A DNA stretch of 64,000 bases from Actinoallomurus sp040655075 (GTDB lineage: Bacteria; Actinomycetota; Actinomycetes; Streptosporangiales; Streptosporangiaceae), in assembly GCF_040655075.1 (NCBI RefSeq), contig NZ_JBFAJC010000002.1:310001-374000 (forward strand), written 5' to 3'. This document shows positions 40,778 through 50,500 of this stretch, piece by piece. The position numbers were made by a program, and so were the translations under genes. The first letter of the stretch is position 1. Each line of letters starts with the position of its first letter. The notes beneath the pieces are model-generated. The model made no database searches. It was not told where the DNA came from and saw nothing but the letters and a program-made list of their open reading frames with translations.

Positions 40778-42241
40778 ATGCAGCAGCCGCTCGCCTTCAT
40801 CCCCAGCCCATCGCAGGGCAGCATCCATCTGGGGCCCCTGCCCCTTCGCGGATACGCCTTGATGATCATCATTGGGGTGATCGTCGCCGTATGGCTGGGG
40901 GAGCGGCGCTGGACGGCCCGCGGCGGCGCGTCCGGGACGGTCGTCGACATCGCGGTCTGGGCGGTCCCGTTCGGCCTGATCGGCGGGCGGCTCTACCACG
41001 TCATCACCGACCACCAGCTGTACTTCGGCCACGGTCGCCATCCCATCGACGCGTTCAAGGTCTGGAACGGCGGGCTCGGCATCTGGGGGGCCATCGCCCT
41101 CGGCACGTTCGGCGCCTACCTCGGCTGCCGTCGCCGGGGGATCTCCCTGCGCGTCTTCGCCGACGCCGCCGCGCCGGGCATCGTCCTGGCCCAGGCGATC
41201 GGGCGCTGGGGCAACTGGTTCAACCAGGAGCTGTACGGCCGGCCCTCGAAGCTTCCCTGGGCCGTGAAGATCGACCCGGCGCACCGCCCGCCGAACACCC
41301 CGGACATCGCGACGTACCAGCCGACGTTCCTGTACGAGTTCCTCTGGTGCGTCGGGGTGGCCGTCCTGGTCATCTGGGCGGAGAAGCGCTTCCGGCTCGT
41401 CTACGGGCGGGCGTTCGCCCTGTACGTCGCCGCTTACACCGTGGGCCGGGCCTGGATCGAGTGGCTGCGCGTCGACCCCGCCCACCACATCCTGGGCCTG
41501 CGGCTCAACGACTGGACCGCGCTCATCGTCTTCCTCTGCGCGGTGGCCTACATCTACTTCCAGCGGGACAAGACCGAGAACCCGCCCGGGGCCTTCGGTA
41601 CGGCGGCGGAGGAGTCCGCAGCCGAGGAGCCCACGCGCGAGGACGACGCCGTGGCAGCGGACACCGCCGTCGCGACCCTGCCGGCGGGGGAGAAGCAGGC
41701 GGAGGAGCCGACCCAGGCGAAGGACGCCGAGAAGCCCGTCGAGCCGACCGAAGCGGAAGCGCCCGCCGAGCCTGACGAGGCGGCAGGTTCGGAGGACGCC
41801 ACCGAGGCCGTGGAAGCCGCAGAGGTCGCCGAGAAGACGGAGATCGAGACGGCCGAGCCGAAGGACGGCGAGTCCACCACCGACGCCCCGGAGGGCGGCG
41901 AGTCCGCCACCGACGTCGCGGAGGACGGCGCCGACGACCCGGCCGAGGCTCCTTCCGCGGAGGCGGCCGAGGAGCCGGAGGCCGGCGATGCGCGTGCCCC
42001 GGAGCGCTCCGAGGCGGACGAGGCGGAGCCCGCGGACGACGACGCTGCGGCCGCCCCCGGCGACGAGACGGAGGACGGCACCGAGACCACCGACTCTCAG
42101 GCCGCCGGCGACGCGCCGAACGGCGAGGAGAGCCGCTCGGAGAGCGACGCGGCCGCCGAGTCCGAGGTCTCCACCACGGACGACGAGAAGGACTCTCCGG
42201 CGGGAAAGACGGACCGGTCGTCGGCGGGCCGCGGCGCCTGA
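40778..42241 (+). CDS. lgt: Prolipoprotein diacylglyceryl transferase with long acidic tail
   Basis: 487 residues from the ATG at 40778. The first 265 residues are a complete Lgt with seven TM segments: GGRLYHVITDH, the signature GRWGNWFNQELYG, and PTFLYEFLWC near the lipid site. It adds diacylglycerol to the lipobox Cys of lipoproteins such as that at 42444. The other roughly 220 residues are a disordered Glu/Asp/Ala/Thr-rich tail (AEEP, EAAEV, DDAAAAPGDE) that ends in SSAGRGA. Many actinobacterial Lgt proteins have tails, but this one is nearly as long as the enzyme. Two hairpin terminators follow. Confidence 0.95.
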   Translation: MQQPLAFIPSPSQGSIHLGPLPLRGYALMIIIGVIVAVWLGERRWTARGGASGTVVDIAVWAVPFGLIGGRLYHVITDHQLYFGHGRHPIDAFKVWNGGLGIWGAIALGTFGAYLGCRRRGISLRVFADAAAPGIVLAQAIGRWGNWFNQELYGRPSKLPWAVKIDPAHRPPNTPDIATYQPTFLYEFLWCVGVAVLVIWAEKRFRLVYGRAFALYVAAYTVGRAWIEWLRVDPAHHILGLRLNDWTALIVFLCAVAYIYFQRDKTENPPGAFGTAAEESAAEEPTREDDAVAADTAVATLPAGEKQAEEPTQAKDAEKPVEPTEAEAPAEPDEAAGSEDATEAVEAAEVAEKTEIETAEPKDGESTTDAPEGGESATDVAEDGADDPAEAPSAEAAEEPEAGDARAPERSEADEAEPADDDAAAAPGDETEDGTETTDSQAAGDAPNGEESRSESDAAAESEVSTTDDEKDSPAGKTDRSSAGRGA

Positions 42242-42260
42242 CCAATGATCTTGCGCGCGA

Positions 42261-42325
42261 GCCCCGTCATTCGTGGCGGGGCCGGCGCGTCCTAGACCTG
42301 CGCCCGGCCGTCGGGCCGGGCGTTT
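42261..42325. terminator. Two hairpins after lgt
   Basis: GCCCCG/CGGGGC at 42261-42282, then CGCCCGGCC-GTCG-GGCCGGGCG at 42301-42322 followed by TTT. The second is the better terminator. Confidence 0.65.
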
Positions 42326-42429
42326 CCGCCGGGCGGGAGAGGCGTTCGGCGGTCCGTGGGGTGCGCCACAAATAGCGGGACAAAAAGGGGCAGAGCGGCG
42401 ATATGGACATCTCGTCGCTGGAGGTTCGC

Positions 42430-42443
42430 TAAGCTCACAGCTC
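42430..42443 (+). promoter_or_regulatory. -10-like TAAGCT before the lipoprotein gene
   Basis: TAAGCT at 42430-42435, 8 nt before GTG 42444; leaderless layout that fixes the start. Confidence 0.5.
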
Positions 42444-43208
42444 GTGAGCGACATGGGTTACGAGGACGGCGAGCAGGGACAGGCGTCGCGGGGACGTCGC
42501 GCCGCGCGAGGCTCGGCCAGTGGTTCCAAGCGAAACCTCCTGATCATCGGAGCGACCGCGGTGGCCATGCTCCTCACCGCCGGCTGCGGCGGTGGTGACA
42601 AGAAACCGGAAGCCGCCGCGGCGGTGAAGGTGTTGCCCAAGGTCTACGTCAACACACCGCCCAATTCCCAGGTGAAGAAGCTGTCCGACCGCAGCAAGGA
42701 CAAGCGCCCGCTGAACAAGGCCGAGGTGTTCGGCGACGACGACAAGACCGTCACCAGCGGCAAGTACACCTTCACGCTGGCGGGATCCGACATCGCCGCT
42801 GACTGCAAGACCGTGACCTGGGGGCAGCAGCTCCAGGCCGACCTGCAGAAGTACGGGTGCAGTCAGATCGCTCGCGGCGCGTACGTCAGCAACGACAAGC
42901 AGTACGTCGGCCAGTTCATCGCCCTGAACCTCGAGACCCTCGACGGCGCCTCGCAGATCATCCGTGACCTCGACCCGGGCAGCAGTGCGGGCTTCGTCTC
43001 GCCGCTCACGGTCAAGGGAGCGACGAACTTCACCGGCGGCTTCAGCGCGGCCTACAGCCAGCCGTTCGGGCACTTCGTGGTCATCAGCTGGGTGGAGAAG
43101 GCCGGCGGCGCACAGCCGCAGACGATGAACGAACTGCTGAACGCCAGCATCGCCATCGAACGGGCCGACGACTTCGTCTGGGAACGACTCGTCCTCGCCG
43201 GTGGATAG
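42444..43208 (+). CDS. Lipoprotein of an unnamed two-cysteine family (paralogue 1 of 3)
   Basis: 254 residues. After a polar, basic head a hydrophobic segment ends in the lipobox LLTAGC (Cys about 48), so it should be a substrate of the neighbouring Lgt. The 170-residue domain that follows recurs at 43201 and 46097: EVFGDDD, then DCKTVTWGQQLQADL...YGCSQIARGAYVS, ALNLETLDGA, GFVSPL and FGHFVVISWVEKA. Two Cys sit 22 residues apart and are probably disulfide bonded. No known family was recognised. The next gene begins 8 bp inside this one. Confidence 0.8.
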   Translation: MSDMGYEDGEQGQASRGRRAARGSASGSKRNLLIIGATAVAMLLTAGCGGGDKKPEAAAAVKVLPKVYVNTPPNSQVKKLSDRSKDKRPLNKAEVFGDDDKTVTSGKYTFTLAGSDIAADCKTVTWGQQLQADLQKYGCSQIARGAYVSNDKQYVGQFIALNLETLDGASQIIRDLDPGSSAGFVSPLTVKGATNFTGGFSAAYSQPFGHFVVISWVEKAGGAQPQTMNELLNASIAIERADDFVWERLVLAGG

Positions 43209-44451
43209 CCGGAACAACGGCCCCTCCCAGGGCTGGGACGGGCAGCAGCCTGCCGCGTGGAACGACGGACGGCCTCCCGGCGGGCAGCCGTCTCCGGGAT
43301 GGAACGGCGGCAACCCGCCGGTCCCGAAGGGGCAGCAGCCCCCGGGGTGGAACGCCGGACGACCTCCCGGCGGGCAGCCGGCCCAAGGATGGAACGGAGG
43401 TCCTCCCGGGGCACAGCCGTCCCCGGGGTGGAACGACGGAGGTCCTGCCGGAGGACAGCCGTCCCCGGGGTGGAACGACGGAGGTCCTGCCGGAGGACAG
43501 CCGGCTCCAGGGTGGAACGACGGACGACCTTCCGAGGGACAGCCGTCCCCGGAGTGGAACGGCGGAGCGCCTTCCGAGGGACCGCAGCCTGCCGGGTGGA
43601 ACGGCGGCCCGCCGCCCGACGACCCGAGCGCCGACCCCGAGGGCGATCCCGGGACGGCACCGCGGAGACCACGTCCGTCCCTCCGGTTGCCCGCGATCAA
43701 GGGCCGGGCGCGGCTCGCGCAGGGTGAAAAGGGGCCGGGCGCCCTGCCCCCCGCCGCCTATTTCTTCGCGGCCGCAGTGGTCCTGGTCGTCGCGCTCATC
43801 GCCGTCGCCGGCGTGGTGGTGCTGCTCCACGACGATTCGAAGCCCTCGGCCCCGCAGTCGGGCGGCCCGTTGGCCGGTGGACCGTCGCCGTCGGTGTACT
43901 CCGCGGCGGCGTCCACCGATGTGTTCGCCCCCATCGCCCAGCGCAAGGCCGATCCCAGTCCGCTCACCGAGAACGAGGTCTTCGACAACAAGACCATCGC
44001 GGATAAGGACTCGAAGGCGTCGTTGAAGCTGACAACGTCCAAGCTGGACGCCCGGTGCGCCGACACCGTCTGGGGCCAGGCACTGGTCAGCCTGCTGCAG
44101 CAGGCGCGCTGCACCCAGGTGGCTCGCGGAGTGTACGAGGACAAGCGCTTCACGGCCATGGTGGCGATCTTCAACCTGGCCGACTCCACGGCCGCCGGCA
44201 AACTGGTCACGGCGGCCGATCCGCGGACCGGCAGCGGGTTCGCGCGGCCGCCCTCCGACGAGGCGGCGTTCGGCCAGGGCTTCAGCACCGCACGCGGGGT
44301 GGCGATGGGCCACTACGCGGTGATCACCTGGGTGCGGCGCGCGGACGGATCGGGCAGCGAGACGGACCCGAAGCTGCTGTCGCTGCTCGTCACGGTCGGC
44401 CCACCGCCCGCCATCGTCGGGCGCGTCGCCGACCAGAGCCAAAAGAACTGA
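43201..44451 (+). CDS. Membrane-anchored member of the same family with Pro/Gly/Trp repeats (paralogue 2)
   Basis: 416 residues from GTG 43201, overlapping paralogue 1 by 8 bp. Residues about 8-140 are nine imperfect 14-residue repeats of the type PSPGWNDGGPAGGQ, two of them identical in DNA. One TM at about 184-208 (FFAAAVVLVVALIAVAGVVVL). The C-terminal domain matches paralogue 1: LTENEVFDN, LDARCADTVWGQALVSLL, ARCTQVARGVYED, IFNLADSTAAG, GSGFARPP, MGHYAVITWVRRADG. By analogy with Pro-rich actinobacterial membrane proteins, the repeats would be inside the cell and the conserved domain outside. Confidence 0.83.
   Translation: MDSRNNGPSQGWDGQQPAAWNDGRPPGGQPSPGWNGGNPPVPKGQQPPGWNAGRPPGGQPAQGWNGGPPGAQPSPGWNDGGPAGGQPSPGWNDGGPAGGQPAPGWNDGRPSEGQPSPEWNGGAPSEGPQPAGWNGGPPPDDPSADPEGDPGTAPRRPRPSLRLPAIKGRARLAQGEKGPGALPPAAYFFAAAVVLVVALIAVAGVVVLLHDDSKPSAPQSGGPLAGGPSPSVYSAAASTDVFAPIAQRKADPSPLTENEVFDNKTIADKDSKASLKLTTSKLDARCADTVWGQALVSLLQQARCTQVARGVYEDKRFTAMVAIFNLADSTAAGKLVTAADPRTGSGFARPPSDEAAFGQGFSTARGVAMGHYAVITWVRRADGSGSETDPKLLSLLVTVGPPPAIVGRVADQSQKN
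43240..43630 (+). repeat. In-frame 42-bp coding repeats of paralogue 2
   Basis: About nine units; units at 43417-43458 and 43459-43500 are identical over 42 bp. All keep the frame and the central GGNTGGAACG (Gly-Trp-Asn). Confidence 0.8.
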
Positions 44452-44473
44452 CGCCGCCCGCCGTCCGTGCGGG

Positions 44474-45997
44474 TCAGAGGTCGAGCGTCCGGCGTACCGC
44501 GTCGGGCAGGTCGCTGAGGCGGTGGGCGGGCAGGTCCAGCACCGTCGCGTCGCCGAGCCAGGGGGCCGCGTCCTGGATCCGGGCGCGGGCCTGGTTCTTG
44601 GTCAGGCCGCCGGTGGCGTGCCGGATGAGCCCCTCACGCCAGGAGCCGGCGACTCTCACGTGGGGCCGGTCCAGGATGTACCGCAGGACGGCGCCCGCCC
44701 CGCCGGGCGGCGCGACGCGGGAGGCGACGATCTCGCCGGGTTCGGTCTTCACGTGGTACACCGCCGCGAGCACGCTCTTCAGCGCCCGGGGGAGGACCGC
44801 AGGCGTCAGCACGCGCACCCGCTCGGCCCGCGACGCGAGCAGCACACGGGGCAGCAGGGCGTTGTACCCCGCCGGTAGCGCGACGACCACGTCGGCCGCC
44901 CGGCCGGCGTAGGGCTTGGCCAGCCACGTCGCCAGGTGAACGCGCGGGGTGCCGGGCGCGAAGCCCTTCGGCCAGTCGCCGACCAGCAGGTCGGCGGGCT
45001 CGGCGACGGCCGGATCGACGGGCCGGTCCGGGGACTCGACCGCCTGCGGTCCCTGCGTGTAGATCCGGGTCCCCGCGACGGCCGATCCGAGCGCCTTCCA
45101 CGTGCGGCTGGTGGGCCGCAGGACGTACAGGTCGCTGGCCGAGCCGATCGCCGGCGCCCCGTGGTAGCGGTTGAAGTCCGGCCAGATCGCCTCGTACGCC
45201 AGGTGCAGTGGCCCGAGCGCCTCCTGCACCTTCAGCGCCAGCGCTGGCGTGCCCTCGCTGGCGCCGTACGCGACCAGCACCCGGCCGGTCTCGCGGTCGC
45301 GCAGCCCTTCCAGGCCGCGCCGGGTGAACAGTGCGACGCCGTCCGGTGTGTACGGCGGGTCGGTGAACACCAGGTCGGCCGATTCGCGCGCGCCGGCCGG
45401 CAGTCCCAGCCTCAGGTCGGCGAACCGGCAGCGGATCGGCAGGCCGCGCCGGGCCGCCTCATCGCCGATGAACTCCAGGATGCGGTCGTCGATGTCGACC
45501 ACGGTGATCTCCACGCCGGGGTGGGTGAGTGCGACGGCGAGGGACGTGAGGTCGTGGTCGCCGACGCACAGCAGCCGCGCCGAGCCGAGCCAGAACCGGG
45601 CGCCGAGCAGCAGCGCCCGGCGTACGGCGGTCTCGGCGGTGGCAGCGACGTGGTCGAGCGCGGTACGGGCGCGGGGCGCGGCGGCGATGAGCTCGTCCAT
45701 CGCGGCGACGGCTTCGGCGTGCTCGGGAAGCAGGTGGGCGACCGGGTCGGCGAGGAGCGGGGGAACGGTCAGGGGCCGGTAGGCGTCGATCCGGTCGCGG
45801 CGGATCCGCCCGTCGTCGAGATCGTCGCCGAGCGCGGCCAGCAGCGCGTCGATCGCCCGTCGGGGTGCGGCGGTGGCGCGGACGAGCGCGTCGGCGTCCC
45901 AGGAACGCGCACCGATCAGCAGGGCGAGGGCGTGACGGAGGCGGCGGGCGCCCACGCCTTCCAGAAGTCGTGCGGCCTCTTCGGGCACCTGACACAT
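44474..45997 (-). CDS. N4-bis(aminopropyl)spermidine synthase (BpsA)-like protein with C-terminal extension
   Basis: 507 residues. Layout: N-terminal winged helix (ALALLIGARSWDADALVRAT), then a Rossmann aminopropyl/methyltransferase-like domain with LLCVGDHDLTSLAVALT, VVDIDDRILEFIGDEA and the BpsA-type motif VFTDPPYTPDGVALFTRRGL. BpsA in archaeal and bacterial thermophiles makes branched polyamines from spermidine. The last roughly 200 residues, with LLVGDWPKGFAPG and VVVALPAGYNALLPRVLLA, are not in classical BpsA and look like a second partial Rossmann unit. The substrate in this bacterium is not known. A TACGCT -10 lies 7 nt before its ATG. Confidence 0.78.
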   Translation of the reverse strand: MCQVPEEAARLLEGVGARRLRHALALLIGARSWDADALVRATAAPRRAIDALLAALGDDLDDGRIRRDRIDAYRPLTVPPLLADPVAHLLPEHAEAVAAMDELIAAAPRARTALDHVAATAETAVRRALLLGARFWLGSARLLCVGDHDLTSLAVALTHPGVEITVVDIDDRILEFIGDEAARRGLPIRCRFADLRLGLPAGARESADLVFTDPPYTPDGVALFTRRGLEGLRDRETGRVLVAYGASEGTPALALKVQEALGPLHLAYEAIWPDFNRYHGAPAIGSASDLYVLRPTSRTWKALGSAVAGTRIYTQGPQAVESPDRPVDPAVAEPADLLVGDWPKGFAPGTPRVHLATWLAKPYAGRAADVVVALPAGYNALLPRVLLASRAERVRVLTPAVLPRALKSVLAAVYHVKTEPGEIVASRVAPPGGAGAVLRYILDRPHVRVAGSWREGLIRHATGGLTKNQARARIQDAAPWLGDATVLDLPAHRLSDLPDAVRRTLDL

Positions 45998-46010
45998 GGT
46001 GTCCAGCGTA
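45998..46010 (-). promoter_or_regulatory. -10-like TACGCT for the BpsA-like gene
   Basis: TACGCT on the minus strand at 46005-46010, 7 nt before the ATG at 45997; leaderless layout. Confidence 0.5.
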
Positions 46011-46096
46011 GACGTGTCAGAATCCGGCCGAATGGGTGGGAACCACGCCCTAGGCTTCTCCCTCTAAGAGGCGAGGTCATCAGAGGAGAACACGAT

Positions 46097-47137
46097 ATGA
46101 GTTACCCGTACCCGCCCACCGGCCCCGGCGAGCAGCCCCCCGGAGGCCAGTCCGGCGGGTGGGGCGCGCCCCCACCGGGCGGATACGATCCGTCCGGTCC
46201 CGGCTGGCAGCACCAGGAGACGATGGCGGGCGGCGTGCCCATGGGGCCGCCGAGCATGCAGCCGCCGGGTATGCAGCCGCCGCAGATGCAGGGCCCGATG
46301 GGACCGATGGGCCCGATGGGTCAGCCGCCCATGGGACCGCCGCCGAAGAAGGGCAACGGCGGCATCGTCATCGCGGCGATCGCCGGTGCCGTCCTCCTGA
46401 TCGGCGGTGTGCTCGGCGGCGCCTACTACGCCGCCTCGAGTGGCGGCGACGGCAAGACCAAGACGGGCACGTCGCCCGCAGCGGTCGGGACGCCGGGGAC
46501 CGGGGGCGGCCAGCCGGCGCCCGGCCAGCCGGGCTCCGCGAACGGCCAGTACAAGCCGTCCTACTACAACGCCACCAAGTCCTGGTCGCTGTGGGACAAG
46601 CTGAACGCCAGCTCGACGGACTCCCAGCCGATGACCGTGACCGAGGTCTTCAGCGACGCCGAGGCCAAGGCGCAGACCAACAACATCGAGCACATCACGA
46701 TGCAGCTCCAGGGCTCGGGGCGGCTGGACACCGACTGCGGGAGCGCGGTCTGGGGCGCCGGGCTGAAGACGGCCTTGCAGGGCTACGGCTGCACGCAGGC
46801 GATCCGCGCAGCGTACGTCTCGTCGGACCAGCGCTGGGTCGGCCAGGTGGTGATCTTCAACCTCCGCGACGTCAACGCCGCGAACAGCCTGATCGGCGAC
46901 ATGGACCCGCAGACGGGCAACAAGGGCTTCTTCCTGCCGGTCTCGGGGCCCGCGCCGGTCAGTGGCTTCGGCAAGGGCAACACGGGCGCGTCCGGCGGAG
47001 CGTACGGGCACTTCGTGGTGATCGGCTGGGCCGGCGGCGCGGACGGCACCGCGTCCAGCGCCGACACGATCGCTCCGGCGTCCCTCGTGGAGCGCGCGGC
47101 CAAGACGTTCCTGTTCACCAGGAACGTCAGGAGCTGA
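46097..47137 (+). CDS. Membrane-anchored member of the same family, Met/Pro-rich head (paralogue 3)
   Basis: 346 residues from the ATG at 46097 with GAGGAGA upstream. The first 85 residues are Pro/Gly/Met-rich (PPGMQPP, MGPMGPMG), then one TM (about 88-110), a Gly/Thr-rich linker, and the shared domain: MTVTEVFSDAE, LDTDCGSAVWGAGLKTAL, YGCTQAIRAAYVSSD, IFNLRDVNAA, GFFLPV, YGHFVVIGWAGGADG. The BpsA-like gene separates it from the other two paralogues on the opposite strand. Function unknown; it probably faces outward. Confidence 0.85.
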   Translation: MSYPYPPTGPGEQPPGGQSGGWGAPPPGGYDPSGPGWQHQETMAGGVPMGPPSMQPPGMQPPQMQGPMGPMGPMGQPPMGPPPKKGNGGIVIAAIAGAVLLIGGVLGGAYYAASSGGDGKTKTGTSPAAVGTPGTGGGQPAPGQPGSANGQYKPSYYNATKSWSLWDKLNASSTDSQPMTVTEVFSDAEAKAQTNNIEHITMQLQGSGRLDTDCGSAVWGAGLKTALQGYGCTQAIRAAYVSSDQRWVGQVVIFNLRDVNAANSLIGDMDPQTGNKGFFLPVSGPAPVSGFGKGNTGASGGAYGHFVVIGWAGGADGTASSADTIAPASLVERAAKTFLFTRNVRS

Positions 47138-47520
47138 GCAACCGGGAACCACGCCGTGCGGCGGCCCTGTCGAACATCCGGGGAACATCCGGTGACGACG
47201 GGGCCGTTTGGCGTGGTCCTTCCGTCTCGCCTGCACCAAGACGGTCCTTCCGTCTCGCCTGCACCAAGACGGTGCTTCCGTCTCGCCTCCACCAGGACTG
47301 TCCTTCCCTCGCGCCTCCGCCAAGGCGGAATCCAGCCGCATCAACGGAACAACCGGGCGAAAGCCCCGGTTCGCACAAGATGCGGAAGATTCACCAAGTT
47401 TCGTGATCACACCGCGTCGGGGATGAATCAGACAGTGTTGTAATCTCTAGTCACCGCAGCGGGCCAACGTCGTCCCAGTCTGCAACTGATGGGGAGCGGA
47501 ACGAGACGACGGGAGGGTTG
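47138..47520 (+). other. 383-bp region before gltB
   Basis: No credible ORF. It holds four 28-bp tandem repeats (47215-47326), then AT-richer sequence with TAATCT at 47441 that may be the -10 of gltB, leaving an untranslated leader of about 70 nt ending in GGGAGGG. Confidence 0.55.
47215..47326. repeat. Four direct tandem 28-bp repeats
   Basis: Units at 47215, 47243, 47271 and 47299. The first two are identical; the third differs at about 3 positions and the fourth at about 8. Core: CCTTCCGTCTCGCCTGCACC. No spacers, so not CRISPR. The unit length of 28 is not a multiple of 3, so it is not coding. Confidence 0.9.
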
Positions 47521-50500
47521 ATGGTGCCTGCTGCCATGATTCCGGGCCAGGGACGCCCAGAGCGTCAAGGTCTGTACGACCCCGCAGGTGAACACGACGC
47601 CTGTGGCGTCGGCATGGTCGCCGACCTGAACGGCCGCAAGAGTCACGACATCGTCGTGAAGGCCTTGACCGTCCTGCGTAACCTGGATCACCGCGGCGCC
47701 AAGGGTGCCGAACCGGACGACGGCGATGGTGCCGGAATCCTCACCCAGCTGCCCGACGCCCTGTTCCGGGAGGTCGTGGACTTCGCGCTGCCCGAGCCCG
47801 GCGCGTACGCCGCGGGCGTCGCGTTCCTGCCCACGGACGAGGCGGAGCGGGCCGAGGCGGTCGCCGTCGTCGAGCGGATCGCGGACGAGGAGGGCCTGAC
47901 CGTCCTCGGCTGGCGTGAGCTTCCTCACGACGCGAACTTCTCCGGCCCGACGGCGCGCGCGGTCATGCCGCACTTCGCCCAGCTGTTCCTGAGCGCCCGC
48001 GGCGGCGCCCGGGAGCTGGAGCTGGACCGGATCGTGTTCTGCGCCCGCGAGCGCATGGAGCAGGACACCGGGGTGTACTTCCCGAGCCTGTCCAGCCGCA
48101 CGATCGTCTACAAGGGGATGCTGACCACCCCGCAGCTGGAGCCGTTCTTCCCGGACCTGTCCGACCGGCGGTACGACACCGCGATCGCGCTGGTCCACTC
48201 GCGGTTCTCCACCAACACGTTCCCGGCGTGGGAGCTGGCTCACCCGTACCGGTTCATCGCGCACAACGGCGAGATCAACACGGTCAAGGGCAACCGGAAC
48301 TGGATGCGGGCCCGCGAGGCGCTGCTGAAGTCCGACCTGCTGCCGGGCGACCTGTCCCGGATCTACCCGGTGATCGACATCGAGGCCAGCGACACCGCGT
48401 CCTTCGACGAGTGCCTGGAGCTGCTCCACCTCGGCGGCCGGTCGCTGCCCCACTCGGTGCTCATGATGATCCCCGAGGCGTGGGAGAACCACACCGAGAT
48501 GGATCCGGAGCGGCGGGCCTTCTACGAGTTCCACTCCACGCTGATGGAGGCCTGGGACGGCCCGGCGAGCGTCACCTTCACCGACGGCACCGTCGTGGGC
48601 GCGGTCCTGGACCGCAACGGCCTGCGTCCGGGCCGGTTCTGGGTGACCGACGAGGGGTTCGTCGTGCTGGCCAGCGAGGCCGGCGTGCTGGACATCGAGC
48701 AGTCGAAGGTGGTCCGCAAGGGCCGCCTGCAGCCCGGCAAGATCTTCCTGGTCGACACCGCCCAGGGCCGCATCGTCGAGGACGACGAGATCAAGGCGGA
48801 GCTCGCCCGCGAGCATCCGTACGCCGAGTGGCTGAGCGACGGCCTCGTCCGCTTCGGGGAGCTGCCCGAGCGCGAGCTGCGCGTCGTCGAGGAGCTGCAC
48901 GAGGGCGCCCTGCCCTCGCACGAGACGCTGGTCAAGGGCCAGCAGATCTTCGGCTACACCAACGAGGAGCTGAAGATCCTCCTGGCGCCGATGGCGAAGA
49001 ACGGTGCCGAGCCGATCGGATCCATGGGCACCGACACGCCGCTGGCCGCGCTGTCGGACCGTCCGCGGCAGCTGTTCGACTACTTCAAGCAGCTGTTCGC
49101 GCAGGTCACGAACCCGCCGCTGGACGCCATCCGCGAGGAGCTCGTCACCAGCCTGCAGTCGACGCTCGGCCCCGAGGGCAACCTGCTCGAGCCCGGCCCG
49201 GACTCCTGCCGCCGGCTCGTGCTGCCCACGCCGATCCTCGACAACGAGGAACTCGCCAAGATCACCCACATCAACGACGACGGCGACCGGCCCGAGTTCC
49301 AGCCGTACGTCGTCTCCGGCCTGTACGACGTGGCCGGCGGCGGCGAGGCGCTGCGGCGCCGCCTGCGGGAGATCTGCGCCGAGGTGTCGGCGGCGATCCG
49401 CGACGGCGCCCGTCTCCTCGTGCTGTCCGACCGCGGGGCTACCGCCGAGAAGGCGCCGATCCCGTCGCTGCTGCTCACCGGCGCGGTGCACCACCACCTG
49501 ATCCGGGAGAAGACCCGTACGCGGGTCGGGCTGGTCGTCGAGACCGCCGACGCCCGCGAGTGCCACCACATGGCGCTGCTCATCGGGTACGGCGCGTCGG
49601 CCGTCAACCCGTACCTCGCCATCGAGACCGTCGAGGACCTGGTCGCCGGCGGTGTCCTCACCGGCGACCCGGCCAAGGCCGTCCGCAACCTGGTCAAGGC
49701 GTACGGCAAGGGCGTCCTGAAGGTCATGTCCAAGATGGGCGTGTCCACGGTCGCCTCGTACACCGGCGCGCAGATCTTCGAGGCGGTCGGGCTCGGCGAG
49801 GAGGTCGTCGGCGAGTGCTTCACCGGCACGACCTCCCGCCTCGGCGGCGTCGGCTACGACGTGCTCGCCGAGGAGGTCGCGCAGCGCCACCACCGGGCGT
49901 ACCCGCCCGGCGGCAACGAGCTGTCGCACCGCACCCTCGAGGTCGGCGGGGAGTACCAGTGGCGGCGCGAGGGCGAGCCGCACCTGTTCAACCCAGAGAC
50001 GGTGTTCAAGCTCCAGCACGCCACCCGCACCCGCCGGTACGAGATCTTCAAGGACTACACGAAGCTCGTCGACGAGCAGGCGCAGCGGCTGATGACCCTG
50101 CGCGGCCTGTTCAAGCTGCGCGAGGGCGTACGCGCTCCGGTGCCCGTCGAGGAGGTCGAGCCCGTCTCGGAGATCGTCAAGCGGTTCTCCACGGGCGCGA
50201 TGTCGTACGGCTCGATCTCCGCCGAGGCCCACGAGACGCTCGCGATCGCGATGAACCGTCTCGGCGCCAAGTCCAACACCGGTGAGGGCGGCGAGGACCC
50301 GGAGCGGTTCACGCCGGACGCCAACGGTGACCTGCGCCGCTCGGCGATCAAGCAGGTGGCGTCGGGCCGGTTCGGCGTGACGTCGGAGTACCTGACCAAC
50401 GCCGACGACCTGCAGATCAAGATGGCGCAGGGCGCCAAGCCCGGCGAGGGCGGGCAGCTGCCCGGCCACAAGGTGTACCCGTGGATCGCCAAGACCCGGC

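Noticed and set aside
47215..47326. CRISPR array
   Set aside because: The 28-bp units are directly adjacent with no spacers and decay gradually; no cas genes.
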